25,774 nt of DNA from Deltaproteobacteria bacterium (GCA_013349725.1 DUZB01000004.1:5-25778); one strand, 5' to 3'. Positions 15,529 through 24,113 are shown, counted from the stretch's first letter. The notes: generated by a model not told the origin, from the sequence alone. Made by a program: numbers and translations.

Positions 15529-16911
15529 TCAATTGAGCTTAAAGCCGATCCGGAAAATTTCCTTGCCGCTTCTGTCTCTTGTTATGGACGACAAAAAGGA
15601 CACGTCTTTGAAAAGAGGAGAACTTTCAAGGGCCGGGATTAATTCTGAGGAAGAATCAGCCCAGCCATCGATAGTCACGCCTTTTTCCGAAAAACTGAAT
15701 TTCCTCAACCATGCGGTTTTTGGGACCCTTTCACTCAAATCCTTCAGTATATCCAGTGCACTCATGCTTTTGCTGTAAAGGGCATTTAGATAATCGATCT
15801 GATTTTCAACGTCCTTGATGCCCTTCCTTGATTTTTCAATGGTCGCGACCTGAGTCTCTAACTGACTGATCGTTTCATTGAGTTTCCCAAGATAAACCCT
15901 TTTAGAGAAAATATCGCCGCCGCCCCAGGCCATGGCTGAAAGAATGAGAAGCATGGCCAAAGCCAGCATGACATATTGCCCCGCCTTGTTAGGCTTTTTT
16001 CTCAAAGCCGCAGGCATGAGGTTGATGTCTGTGGGTACATCCCGGATGCCTTTGAGAGCGAGTGCGTAGGCTGGTATTAAATTAAACGAAGGAATTTTAT
16101 TTTTTGAGAGATCCACCATGTGAAGTTCAATTTCGTCCATTTCCTTTAAATGTTCTAATAGCTTCTCCTGCGATACATCCCCCAGAAACATCGTTTCCAA
16201 CCGACCGTTGCCTTCTCCATGATGTTCCTCTGCAAGCTTCCTTATTTCCTGAGACAGGCGGTCTGAGAGATCCGATTCATTTTCACAACGATTAAACCAT
16301 CTTGAATACTGCAGAAAGCCGGATTTCAGGAAATCCAGTTGAACAAATCCATCCCCAGTTGACACAACAGCCATTCCGGTCGATTTCCCCGTCTTTTTTT
16401 GGTCTGAAAAGTAATTGGATATGGCAGTGGAACAAAATTCGATCCCGGAAACCCTTAGATTTAACCGGTTCAGCAAAGTGAGATAAGGATCTAACGTGGT
16501 TCTCTTTATGATTGCGAGAAAAATTCTCAGCTTGCCGGTTTCTTTTTCTTCGGAGATTATCTGATAATCATAAAATATCTCATTTTCAGGAAGCGGAATA
16601 AACTTTTCCATTTCATATCGCAGACTGCCCTGAAGATTCTCTTTCAATGCAACTGGCAAATCCACATATCGAATAATGACGACGTTGCGGGGCAGACTCA
16701 AAAAAACGCAGGCTGGAGATATCTTGGCCTTTTTTAAAAAAGCGCCGATGAAACCTGCTGCCTGATCGAATTTTTCTGCGGCAGTGCTTTCACCTGAAAG
16801 GGGAAAAGTCCCATAAGACGCTAATTTCACGTCATTTATGGAAGTCTTCAAGAGTGCAACGGAAACTGAAGTATCCTGAAAATCGATTCCTAAGCTCGTC
16901 TGAAAAAGCAA
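15529..16911 (-). CDS. gspL: Type II secretion protein GspL, PilM-PilN-like fusion
   Basis: The 460-residue protein has a long cytoplasmic actin-like domain at the N-terminus (LGIDFQDTSVSVALLK, VFLSLPRNVVIIRYVDLP, RYEMEKFIPLPENEIFYDYQ), like PilM, and then one membrane segment near 315-330 and a coiled-coil plus periplasmic domain (LNETISQLETQVATIEKSRKG onward) like PilN. GspL recruits the GspE ATPase to the membrane and pairs with GspM. The TTG start at 16911 is supported by a GAGGAG ribosome site exactly 7 nt upstream. It follows gspK by 16 bp. Together with PilO-like GspM and PilP-like GspC, it gives the inner-membrane module a type IV pilus flavour. Confidence 0.9.
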   Translation of the reverse strand: MLFQTSLGIDFQDTSVSVALLKTSINDVKLASYGTFPLSGESTAAEKFDQAAGFIGAFLKKAKISPACVFLSLPRNVVIIRYVDLPVALKENLQGSLRYEMEKFIPLPENEIFYDYQIISEEKETGKLRIFLAIIKRTTLDPYLTLLNRLNLRVSGIEFCSTAISNYFSDQKKTGKSTGMAVVSTGDGFVQLDFLKSGFLQYSRWFNRCENESDLSDRLSQEIRKLAEEHHGEGNGRLETMFLGDVSQEKLLEHLKEMDEIELHMVDLSKNKIPSFNLIPAYALALKGIRDVPTDINLMPAALRKKPNKAGQYVMLALAMLLILSAMAWGGGDIFSKRVYLGKLNETISQLETQVATIEKSRKGIKDVENQIDYLNALYSKSMSALDILKDLSERVPKTAWLRKFSFSEKGVTIDGWADSSSELIPALESSPLFKDVSFLSSITRDRSGKEIFRIGFKLN

Positions 16912-16918
16912 GACAGAT

Positions 16919-16924
16919 CTCCTC
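16919..16924 (-). promoter_or_regulatory. Ribosome-binding site that fixes a TTG start for gspL
   Basis: The minus strand reads GAGGAG here, 7 nt before TTG at 16909-16911. No in-frame ATG or GTG lies between this site and the actin-like domain, so TTG is the likely initiation codon. Confidence 0.7.
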
Positions 16925-16927
16925 TTC

Positions 16928-18073
16928 CTATTCGAAACTGGTGCGATCGCGCCATTTAACGACCCTGTAACCGGATTTATAGCTCTTGCTGATTTCTACC
17001 ATTACCTCAACGCCACTTCTGATTTTGCTGTCATTGAGTTTTCCTACGGAAGTAATCGTGTAAAAAGGACTCAAATCCAATGTAAGGTAGGGAGAAATAG
17101 CATTGTAGACTTCTGATCCAAGCACTTTTGAAATATCGGTCAGCGATTTGAAATCCGCCGCCTCCCTGTAGTCCATGATCGCCTGGACAAGGTCTTCCGT
17201 CATAAAAGGGAGGGAAAGGAGCATGGCTCTTGATGCGGCATTGATGTTGATCTTATTCATTTCAGCCTCTGCTTTCTTGTATCCTGCAGAGATTTTCCTT
17301 ATACCCAGCCCAGCCCCTGGTTTCCTGCTCCCTGTTTTTGTCTTGGAAGAAGCGCCTTTTGGCTTTGAAACGGTTACCATATCTTTCAGCCTGTTCAAAT
17401 AGATCTCCCGGGTTACGCCCCTGACCAGCAGGAGTTCTTCAATGCTATCGAAGTCAGCATCTTTACACTCATAAGGTTCGGGTAAAGAATGGTAGTAATC
17501 ATCTTCAGCGCCATTTAAACGATGCAGATCGTTTTCGTCACGCCAATCAAGAATAGAATCAACAATAATGTCCTTTTCATGTTGCTCCATATCTAAACTT
17601 TGCAGCATGGTTTTAAGCAGACTCTCTCCGGCTTTGTTGATATCTACCTTTCCGCTTTCATTACCGATCATCACTTCAAAACGACCTTGCCCTAACGGTA
17701 TCGGAGGAATCTGGCTGTTGATTCTCCATCTTGACCCGTCTGCTTCCACATCTTCGGCCTCTTTTTCATTGCCAGCCGATGTTCCAGCGGGTAGAAACGG
17801 GTTTCTCCGGGCATCATTTCTATCCTCCACATTTGTGTTGGAAGAAGTCTTTTCCGGAATGAATTCGTTCCGAACCAGTTCGCTTATGGCCCTGTTCAAA
17901 CCCCCAAGGGCAATATAATATCCTTCCGTCTGCTCCTTGAAATTCCGAGTAACATTCACCTCTGTTCTCATGGCATAACAAAACTCCCCTACAATGACAG
18001 AGAGCAGCATTAATACCCAGAGTACCATGAAAAGAGCAATACCGTTCTCATTTTTTAAGGCCGTTTTGGTCAT
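16928..18073 (-). CDS. gspK: Minor pseudopilin GspK
   Basis: GspK caps the pseudopilus tip together with GspI and GspJ. The 381-residue protein has a short leader ending NENG, then the hydrophobic helix IALFMVLWVLMLLSVIVGEFC; the position-5 Glu found in other pseudopilins is absent, as is usual for GspK. The large periplasmic part has the family's helix-hairpin-helix-like segments (GKVDINKAGESLLKTMLQSL and KININAASRAMLLSLPFMT) and the DWRDENDLHRLNGAEDDYY motif. I chose ATG at 18073, which sits 7 bp after the gspJ stop with an AAAGG site; a TTG at 18091 would overlap gspJ. It is in the middle of the gsp operon. Confidence 0.93.
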   Translation of the reverse strand: MTKTALKNENGIALFMVLWVLMLLSVIVGEFCYAMRTEVNVTRNFKEQTEGYYIALGGLNRAISELVRNEFIPEKTSSNTNVEDRNDARRNPFLPAGTSAGNEKEAEDVEADGSRWRINSQIPPIPLGQGRFEVMIGNESGKVDINKAGESLLKTMLQSLDMEQHEKDIIVDSILDWRDENDLHRLNGAEDDYYHSLPEPYECKDADFDSIEELLLVRGVTREIYLNRLKDMVTVSKPKGASSKTKTGSRKPGAGLGIRKISAGYKKAEAEMNKININAASRAMLLSLPFMTEDLVQAIMDYREAADFKSLTDISKVLGSEVYNAISPYLTLDLSPFYTITSVGKLNDSKIRSGVEVMVEISKSYKSGYRVVKWRDRTSFE

Positions 18074-18080
18074 GGCGCCT

Positions 18081-18767
18081 TTACTGTTCAACAGCCTGAA
18101 TGCGGGCGATTACGGTTACGGGAAAAGCCGTTTCATCCTGTTGAAGAACGAGTCGAACCGCAATCGGGTTTCCCTGGTTCTTTTCAGAATCCCAGGATTC
18201 CTGCCATTCAGGGGGGTCCTGGTCATTTTCCGGGTATTGCAGATATTCAAACTTTATATCTCTCGCCGCAGGAATCAGATCAAAAAATTCCGACTCATCC
18301 GGATCTTTCATTTTCTTTTCTTTGTCGATAAACGCCAGGCTTTTCTCATAAACCATGAGTTTATATCCTTTTCTTCTGTCTGCCCGTTCAATCATGTATT
18401 TTACATAAACCATGCCGGACTTGTTGGTTGGGATAATGGGAAGATCGGAAATAAAGGACACGGATTGGGCCTCCCCTTTAAAACGAAACTGATCTGCTTC
18501 TTTTCCTGTGATTGCCGCCGCGGAAACGGAGGCAATCTGTGCCTTCACAAGATTGAGAACAACCCGCTCCCTTTGATGGATGTCCACGTCTTTTTCTCCT
18601 TTTTCCCAGGCCCTGACCCCGATACGGAGGGCGCCGAAAACGATCACCAGGATTAACCCGACAATCGTAAGCGATATCATTAGTTCCAGCAGGGTGAAAC
18701 CTAAAGAACCGGAAAGAAGAACACCTGATTGCGGAGTCTTATGAAATGGGGAATGTTTCGAATGCAT
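18081..18767 (-). CDS. gspJ: Minor pseudopilin GspJ
   Basis: The 228-residue protein carries a 23-residue leader and a prepilin-peptidase site, SLG|FTLLELMISLTIVGLILV, with Glu at mature position 5. The following hydrophobic helix and the RIGVRAWEKGEKDVDIHQRERVV segment fit GspJ, which joins GspI and GspK at the pseudopilus tip. The leader is longer than usual. The prepilin peptidase needed for cleavage is not in this window. The gene starts 6 bp after gspI ends. Confidence 0.9.
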   Translation of the reverse strand: MHSKHSPFHKTPQSGVLLSGSLGFTLLELMISLTIVGLILVIVFGALRIGVRAWEKGEKDVDIHQRERVVLNLVKAQIASVSAAAITGKEADQFRFKGEAQSVSFISDLPIIPTNKSGMVYVKYMIERADRRKGYKLMVYEKSLAFIDKEKKMKDPDESEFFDLIPAARDIKFEYLQYPENDQDPPEWQESWDSEKNQGNPIAVRLVLQQDETAFPVTVIARIQAVEQ

Positions 18768-18773
18768 GTACCT

Positions 18774-19202
18774 CTATTTCGTGGCCTCTTCTTCCTGTTT
18801 TTCCTGGACCTTCATCGTTTCCAGTTCAAACCGTTTCTTTCTTTCGGTTTCCCCCCACGTGACCTGGACTTTTACGATAAAAGTATCCAGGGGAAGCTTG
18901 GATTTTTCTTCCTCCTTCTGCTCAACCCGTACCACCTCTGCTTTCCATGCATAGGAATCATTAAAACGGCCTTCACTGATGCCCTCTGCCAGATCGTCTG
19001 ACACAAGAATTTCTTCCATGATTTCTCTGGCATGAAACACTCCCCTCGTATAATCATCTGACAGCCTGCCTGATTTTAGACCACCTGAAAACAGCTGAAA
19101 GATGACTGTGAGGCAGATGGCCATGATCGATATGGCCACAAGAATCTCCAGGAGAGTAAACCCGCCATCAACCTGAAGGAATCTTGGCGCATGCCTTTTC
19201 AT
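18774..19202 (-). CDS. gspI: Minor pseudopilin GspI
   Basis: The 142-residue protein has a short basic leader and the cleavage site DGG|FTLLEILVAISIMAICL with Glu at mature position 5. The helix is followed by a variable domain containing ARE-IMEEILVSDDL, close to the ARNLAEEIL-like segment seen in the family. The C-terminus is unusually charged, with a Glu/Lys-rich end (KVQEKQEEEATK). GspI starts the pseudopilus tip complex with J and K. Its ATG at 19202 lies 2 bp after the gspH stop, so translation is probably coupled. Confidence 0.9.
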   Translation of the reverse strand: MKRHAPRFLQVDGGFTLLEILVAISIMAICLTVIFQLFSGGLKSGRLSDDYTRGVFHAREIMEEILVSDDLAEGISEGRFNDSYAWKAEVVRVEQKEEEKSKLPLDTFIVKVQVTWGETERKKRFELETMKVQEKQEEEATK

Positions 19203-19204
19203 GC

Positions 19205-19750
19205 CTATGACTCTTCACCTTCAATGAGGCCAACCGTTCCCAGAATAAAATCCACTTTGATGGAATAGCGCCGTTCTCTGTCATTTATCAACGTGATTTC
19301 TCCTCCGGTGCTTCCACCTTCCGGAAAGAAGGAAATCTTAAAAAGACCGGAATCGAACTCACCGCTGTCTGAAACAGCCTTTTCAAGCTGAATCGTTTTG
19401 GGCAGATCATAGGTTTTTGAGACGCCCGTGGTTTTGTTCTCATCCGTTGCAGCGTCCTCGTTTATTTCGTCCGACGGGGCTTTGACTGGAAAAAAAAGCA
19501 CGCGATTCCCGCTAAAATCAAAGACCGCCACGTAGGTTGTCCCTTCCCATGTCGCCTGGCTTCTTACGTAGCGCAAAGATGCGGCAATTCTTTTTGCCGC
19601 TGTTTTCAGTTCCATGTTGCTCATGGAACCTCCGAGCCTTGGACCCACAAAAGCGGATATGACGCTGATGATCAGCAGGACTATCAGCAATTCAAAAAGT
19701 GTGAATCCCTGACTATTCCGCCACTTCCTTCCAATTAAAGATATCAACAT
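19205..19750 (-). CDS. gspH: Minor pseudopilin GspH
   Basis: The 181-residue protein has a 15-residue leader and the cleavage site SQG|FTLFELLIVLLIISVISAF with Glu at mature position 5. The globular part (ELKTAAKRIAASLRYVRSQATWEGTTYVAVFDF) fits GspH, which joins the tip complex to the GspG fibre. I chose ATG at 19750 because a GGAGAAGGGGAAG ribosome site precedes it and it yields a normal leader length; a longer frame exists up to 19807. With this start the gene overlaps gspG by 38 bp, so translation of the two is probably linked. Confidence 0.88.
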   Translation of the reverse strand: MLISLIGRKWRNSQGFTLFELLIVLLIISVISAFVGPRLGGSMSNMELKTAAKRIAASLRYVRSQATWEGTTYVAVFDFSGNRVLFFPVKAPSDEINEDAATDENKTTGVSKTYDLPKTIQLEKAVSDSGEFDSGLFKISFFPEGGSTGGEITLINDRERRYSIKVDFILGTVGLIEGEES

Positions 19751-20141
19751 CTTCCCCTTCTCCCCCGGAAGTTCCATCCCCTCCGTAGGCCATGATTTCA
19801 AAATCACCGTTTTCCGAAGGGCTTCGGTATTCGTAGGGGTGACCCCAGGGGTCTAACGGCACCTCTTTGGGCAGATAAGGTCCATCCCATTTTTCGGTTC
19901 CGTCCGGCTGTACCCTGAGGGCGTTCAGGCCCTGGTCTGTTGTGGGATATTTTCCAACATCGAGCCTGTAGGTATCCAGGGCGGTTTCAAACAATGCCAT
20001 CTGTGCTTTTGCCGCTTTTTGTTTGGATTTTCCAACTTTCCCAAACATACGCGGACCGACAAGGGCAGCCAGCAGGCCCAGAATTACCATTACAATCAAC
20101 AATTCGATTAACGTAAAACCGCGTTCCTTCCTTCTTCTCAT
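19713..20141 (-). CDS. gspG: Major pseudopilin GspG
   Basis: GspG is the main subunit of the pseudopilus. The 142-residue protein has an 8-residue basic leader and the cleavage site ERG|FTLIELLIVMVILGLLAAL with Glu at mature position 5. Family hallmarks are KAAKAQMALFETALDTYRLDVGKYPTTDQGLNAL and the calcium-site region DPWGHPYEYRSPSENGDFEIMAYG. ATG at 20141 is chosen because a GGAG site lies 5 nt upstream; a GTG two codons earlier would overlap that site. A 74-bp gap with a small hairpin separates it from gspF. Confidence 0.96.
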   Translation of the reverse strand: MRRRKERGFTLIELLIVMVILGLLAALVGPRMFGKVGKSKQKAAKAQMALFETALDTYRLDVGKYPTTDQGLNALRVQPDGTEKWDGPYLPKEVPLDPWGHPYEYRSPSENGDFEIMAYGGDGTSGGEGEDVDIFNWKEVAE

Positions 20142-20178
20142 AACCACTCCTTTTCAATCGATTAGTCCCCTGAAAAAT

Positions 20179-20189
20179 ACCTCGGAGGT
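20179..20189 (-). other. Small inverted repeat between gspF and gspG
   Basis: ACCTCGGAGGT (plus strand) is a perfect inverted repeat with a 1-base centre, followed in the transcribed direction by ATTTTT. The stem is only 4-5 bp, so it could be a weak terminator or processing site that separates gspG expression from gspEF, or could be chance. Confidence 0.25.
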
Positions 20190-20221
20190 TTTTGAAACTG
20201 TTTTTAACGAATTCAGCAAGA

Positions 20222-21451
20222 TTAGAACGGCATGTCATTCATGCTGAATATGGCCATGAGCATGGACAACACGACAAATCCAACTACCAGTCCCATGGCC
20301 AGGATCATCGCCGGCTCCAGAAAACTGATATACCTCTTGACGCTATTTCGTACCATTTTTTCATAGTTTGCAGCCACTCGCAAGAGCATGTTGTCCAGTC
20401 TTCCTGTTTCTTCTCCAACCGTTATCATCTGAATTGCAAGGGAAGGAAATATGCCACTTTCACTCAGCGGTTTTGAGAGCCTCTCCCCTTCTTTTACCCT
20501 CTCATGGACTTTTTCCATGGAACGGGTAATAATTCGATTGGTCATGATGTCCTTGACAAGATCCAGGGCCTGCAAAATAGGCACGCCGCTTTTCGTCAGG
20601 GTTCCGAGGGTCCTGGCAAAACGAGCCACTTCAATTTTCCTGACCAGATCTCCGACGGCCGGAAGCGTAAGCTTATAGTGATCAAGAACCAGACGTCCTG
20701 CCTGAGACTTGAAGTATCTTCTTACAAAATAAACAAGAACAGCCAATACGCAGAGGATAATCCACCAGTAATTGCTCAACACCCCACTCAATCCCAGAAG
20801 CACTCTCGTTGTGAAAGGTATAGCCTGCCCCATATCAGAAAAGATCATGGAGAACTTTGGAATAACAAAAGTCATGAGAATAATGATCGAAGCCCCCCCG
20901 ACAAAGACCAGGAAAAGAGGGTAAACCATGGCGGATTTGATATAATCCCTCAGTTCCTCCGAAGTCTCCAGGAATTCTCCCAACCTTGCCAACACCGATT
21001 CCAAAACCCCGCCTGCCTCTCCGGCTCTGACCATGTTTACGTAAAAAGAGGAGAAGACCTTCGGATGTTTTGACATGGCATCTGAAAGATATCCTCCACC
21101 CTGAATGGTTTTGAGAATCCCTCCAAGCACTTCCGCAAACTTTTCATTTTCTGCTGCGTCGATCAAAATGGCCAATGCCCTGTCCACAGGCAGGCCGGCC
21201 TCCAGCAGAGAAGGGAGGTCCTGGGTAAAGATCATCAGGTCTTTGGATGAAATTCCCTTAAAAAGAGAAAGAACCTGGCGCGAGATGTTGATATTGAGCT
21301 TTTCACTTCCGCCTTTTGAGAGGTTGATCCGTATGGGAATCAAACCCATATTGTGAAGTTCCTTGACTACCTCCTTTTCTTCTGTAGCTTCAAGGACGCC
21401 TTCGACTACCTTTCCCGAATCGTCCGCAGCCTTGTATGAGTATCTCGACAT
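20222..21451 (-). CDS. gspF: Type II secretion platform protein GspF
   Basis: GspF is the polytopic inner-membrane platform on which the pseudopilus is built. The 409-residue protein begins SRYSYKAADDSGKVVEGVLEA, typical of the family, followed by two homologous cytoplasmic four-helix regions (FTQDLPSLLEAGLPVDRALAI and FARTLGTLTKSGVPILQALDL), each leading into a hydrophobic segment (near 170-195 and 375-400, with a further pair near 225-245). The GEAGG and GEETGRLDNML turns are conserved. ATG at 21451 lies 1 bp after the gspE stop, indicating coupled translation. Confidence 0.96.
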   Translation of the reverse strand: MSRYSYKAADDSGKVVEGVLEATEEKEVVKELHNMGLIPIRINLSKGGSEKLNINISRQVLSLFKGISSKDLMIFTQDLPSLLEAGLPVDRALAILIDAAENEKFAEVLGGILKTIQGGGYLSDAMSKHPKVFSSFYVNMVRAGEAGGVLESVLARLGEFLETSEELRDYIKSAMVYPLFLVFVGGASIIILMTFVIPKFSMIFSDMGQAIPFTTRVLLGLSGVLSNYWWIILCVLAVLVYFVRRYFKSQAGRLVLDHYKLTLPAVGDLVRKIEVARFARTLGTLTKSGVPILQALDLVKDIMTNRIITRSMEKVHERVKEGERLSKPLSESGIFPSLAIQMITVGEETGRLDNMLLRVAANYEKMVRNSVKRYISFLEPAMILAMGLVVGFVVLSMLMAIFSMNDMPF

Positions 21452-21452
21452 T

Positions 21453-23075
21453 CTATTTCTCTAAGGTTACCTTCAGCACCTCGGAGATGGTTGTCATCCC
21501 CTTCCTAACTTTTCGCCAGCCATCATCCCGTAAAGTGATCATTCCCTTTCTTAAAGCTACGTCCTTGATGGTTTCCGTTGGGGAATTTTTTGATATTTCC
21601 CGGCGAATATCGTCATCTACAGCGAGATATTCAAAGATGGCCGTCCGTCCCTTGAAACCGGTATACCTGCATTCCTCGCACCCTTTGCCCTCATAAAAAG
21701 TAATGGTTTTTTCCTCTTCAGGAGGAAGGTTCATCGATTTGATCAGTTTTCCGTCCGGCATGATCTCCTCCTTGCAATTTGAGCAGATCACTCTCACGAG
21801 CCTTTGGGCGAGCACTCCTAACAGCGTGGAGCTCAAAAGGAAGTTTTCCACCCCCATATCAAGGAGCCTGGTCACAGCTCCGGCTGCATCATTTGTATGG
21901 AGGGTGCTGAAGAGCAGATGACCGGTCAAGGCTGACTGGATTGCGATTTCCGCCGTCTCCCTGTCTCTGATCTCTCCTACCAGGATGATGTCGGGGTCCT
22001 GTCGAACAATCGAACGCAGTCCTTTAGCAAAAGTCATGCCTATTTTCTGGTTCACCTGGATCTGGTTTACACCGTCCAACTGGTATTCAACCGGTTCTTC
22101 CAGGGTAATGATCTTGTTTTCAGGGGAGTTGATTTTGGCAAGGGTGGTATAGAGGGTGGAAGTCTTACCACTTCCCGTGGGACCGGTTACCAGTATCATT
22201 CCATAAGGCTGTTTCACCAATCGCATATATTTTTCCAGAAGACCGCCGGGGAAGCCAATTTTTTCAAGGTCAAGAATCAGGGAGCCTCTGTCCAGTATCC
22301 TCATGACAAGGCTTTCTCCATAAAGCGTGGGGATAGTGGAAACCCTGAAGTCGATTTCCTTGTCTGCAATTTTAAGCTTGATCCTCCCATCCTGGGGAAG
22401 ACGTCTCTCCGCTATATCCAGTTTTGCCATAATCTTGACCCTGGATATAATGGCAGCCTGTAAACGTTTCGGAGGTGAATCTACATCATGCAAAACACCG
22501 TCGATTCGGTATCTAGCTTTAAACACATTTTCAAACGGTTCAAAATGGATATCACTGGCTTTTTGTTCTACGGCGTTTAGTATTAAGCGATTTACGAGCC
22601 GGATAATGGGCGCCTCGGAGGCCAGGTCTCTCAAATGATCTGCATCTTCAACCCCTTCCGAAGACAGGTCATAAATATCTTTGTCCGCTTCTTCGATAAT
22701 GTTTTCAAGGGACTGACTCCCTGCCCCGTGAAGCCGTTCAATGGTATCAAGGATGTCGGATTCTTTGCCGAAAGTCACATCTACCTTCAAGCTATAGGCC
22801 ATTTCCAATGATTCGACGGTATAGAAGTCACCGGGATCAGCCATGGCGACGCGAAGATAGTCCTTGCCTATTTCCAAGGGAACGAATCGCGATTCCCGCA
22901 TCATTTTCTCAGACAGGTTGTTCAGAACAACCGGTTCTTTGGGATAGTCGCTGAAAGGTATTGGCGTCATCGCGTTTTTCCAGGTTTGAGAAAAATAGCC
23001 TTTAGGGCCTTGGCCCGCCTGCAGCGCCATTTGCGCAAGCAATGCGGGCAGGCCCTTACTCCTTAAAATAATCAA
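21453..23075 (-). CDS. gspE: Type II secretion assembly ATPase GspE
   Basis: GspE is the cytoplasmic ATPase that drives pseudopilus assembly. Numbered from the TTG at 23075: a short N-terminal domain of about 150 residues, then Walker A GPTGSGKT (298-305), the Asp box TLEEPVEYQLDGVNQIQVN, Walker B DPDIILVGEIRDRETAEIA (360-378), the His box TGHLLFSTLHTNDAAGA, and a four-Cys zinc site (Cys431, 434, 466 and 469). The C-terminal core is complete. The start is unresolved: TTG at 23075 has a weak site; ATG at 23030 has none; a strong AAGGAG at the end of the epimerase gene sits 7 nt before CTG at 23051. The first gene of the gsp set, overlapping the epimerase end. Confidence 0.95.
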   Translation of the reverse strand: MIILRSKGLPALLAQMALQAGQGPKGYFSQTWKNAMTPIPFSDYPKEPVVLNNLSEKMMRESRFVPLEIGKDYLRVAMADPGDFYTVESLEMAYSLKVDVTFGKESDILDTIERLHGAGSQSLENIIEEADKDIYDLSSEGVEDADHLRDLASEAPIIRLVNRLILNAVEQKASDIHFEPFENVFKARYRIDGVLHDVDSPPKRLQAAIISRVKIMAKLDIAERRLPQDGRIKLKIADKEIDFRVSTIPTLYGESLVMRILDRGSLILDLEKIGFPGGLLEKYMRLVKQPYGMILVTGPTGSGKTSTLYTTLAKINSPENKIITLEEPVEYQLDGVNQIQVNQKIGMTFAKGLRSIVRQDPDIILVGEIRDRETAEIAIQSALTGHLLFSTLHTNDAAGAVTRLLDMGVENFLLSSTLLGVLAQRLVRVICSNCKEEIMPDGKLIKSMNLPPEEEKTITFYEGKGCEECRYTGFKGRTAIFEYLAVDDDIRREISKNSPTETIKDVALRKGMITLRDDGWRKVRKGMTTISEVLKVTLEK

Positions 23076-24015
23076 TCACGCTCTGAATGATTGTGTTCAG
23101 GTCGTGTGTGGGTTCAAAACCTATGGCCTTCTTCAGTTTGCTGATATCGGGGCATCGCCTTTCCATGTCTTCGAAACCGGGGCCGTATGCTTTTTCATAA
23201 GGAATATGTTCTATTTCCGAGGAGCTGCCGGTCATTTCTTTTACCATCTGAGCCAGATCATTGATGGTTACTTCCTGATTATTGCCAACATTGAAGATGT
23301 CCCCTTCGCAAGAAGGCTCAGCCATCAGCCTGGTGACCGCTTCTACCACGTCTTTTACATGGGTGAAGCTCCTGCTCTGGTTTCCGTCCCCAAAAACGGT
23401 AATCGATTTGCCCAAAAGCGCGCTTTGTACAAAATTGGGAAGAACCATGCCGTATTGACCGGTTTGTCTCGGTCCCACTGTATTAAATAATCTGCCAATA
23501 AGCACTGGTAATTTTTTTTCATCAAAATAGGCGAGGCTCAGAAATTCGTCCAGTGTTTTTGAACATGCATAAGCCCAGCGTCGTTTTTTGACGGAACCCA
23601 TTACGCGATTATTATCCTCTGACAAATCGTGCTCCATATGTTTTCCATAAATCTCTGAGGTGGAGGCGATAAAAACCTTTTTTTTGAATCGATTGGCCAG
23701 TCGAAGAACAACCTCTGTTCCCTTAACATTAATGTCCAACGTTTCCACGGGATGATCCATGATATTCCGGACGCCAACGGCGGCAGCAAGATGATAGATC
23801 TGGTCCGCCTTAAATATGAGTTCATTCATGACAGATTCATTTAAAATAGTGTCCACGACCAGGTGCAGCTTTTTATGATTCTGAATTTTTTCCAGGTTTG
23901 CGAGCTTCCCTGTCCAGAGATTGTCGATCACAAACACTTCATGATTATTTTCCAAGAGTTTCTCGGCGAGATGGGAACCTATAAAACCAGCACCGCCGGT
24001 AATTAACGCTTTCAT
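23056..24015 (-). CDS. NAD-dependent nucleotide-sugar epimerase/dehydratase (extended SDR)
   Basis: The 319-residue protein starts with the NAD-binding MKALITGGAGFIGSHLAE and carries the acidic strand end VIDNLWTGKLANL, the STSEIYG segment and the catalytic YACSK (Tyr-x-x-x-Lys), followed by LFNTVGPRQTGQYGMVLP and a FTHVKDVVEAV motif. This fits UDP-glucose 4-epimerase or UDP-glucuronate decarboxylase-like enzymes that make precursors for surface glycans; the substrate cannot be fixed. ATG at 24015 is chosen because a GGAGG ribosome site lies 6 nt before it (a TTG at 24027 lies inside that site). Its last bases, including the stop, carry the ribosome site for gspE. Confidence 0.92.
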   Translation of the reverse strand: MKALITGGAGFIGSHLAEKLLENNHEVFVIDNLWTGKLANLEKIQNHKKLHLVVDTILNESVMNELIFKADQIYHLAAAVGVRNIMDHPVETLDINVKGTEVVLRLANRFKKKVFIASTSEIYGKHMEHDLSEDNNRVMGSVKKRRWAYACSKTLDEFLSLAYFDEKKLPVLIGRLFNTVGPRQTGQYGMVLPNFVQSALLGKSITVFGDGNQSRSFTHVKDVVEAVTRLMAEPSCEGDIFNVGNNQEVTINDLAQMVKEMTGSSSEIEHIPYEKAYGPGFEDMERRCPDISKLKKAIGFEPTHDLNTIIQSVIDYFKE

Positions 24016-24034
24016 ATTTTCCTCCAAAGGTCAG

Positions 24035-24051
24035 GGGTCTCAAAAAGACCC
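24035..24051 (-). promoter_or_regulatory. Leader hairpin just upstream of the epimerase ribosome site
   Basis: GGGTCT (24035-24040) pairs with AGACCC (24046-24051) around a 5-nt loop. In RNA from the minus strand it reads GGGUCUUUUUGAGACCC and ends 9-10 nt before the GGAGG site of the epimerase. It could act on translation or be an attenuator stem; no U-run follows. Confidence 0.4.
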
Positions 24052-24097
24052 GTACAAGTAACTCCAAGCCAGAATCAACATGCAAAATTCATACCTT

Positions 24098-24113
24098 AAA
24101 TGCAAGGGCATTT
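24098..24113 (-). promoter_or_regulatory. Second leader hairpin upstream of the epimerase
   Basis: AAATGC (24098-24103) pairs with GCATTT (24108-24113) around a 4-nt loop. It lies in the 234-bp leader between the NusG paralog and the epimerase, together with a 10-bp palindrome ATGATATCAT at 24190-24199. Role unknown. Confidence 0.3.

Noticed and set aside
17994..18656. Plus-strand open frame of 220 codons
   Set aside because: Antisense to gspJ and gspK, both supported by pseudopilin motifs.
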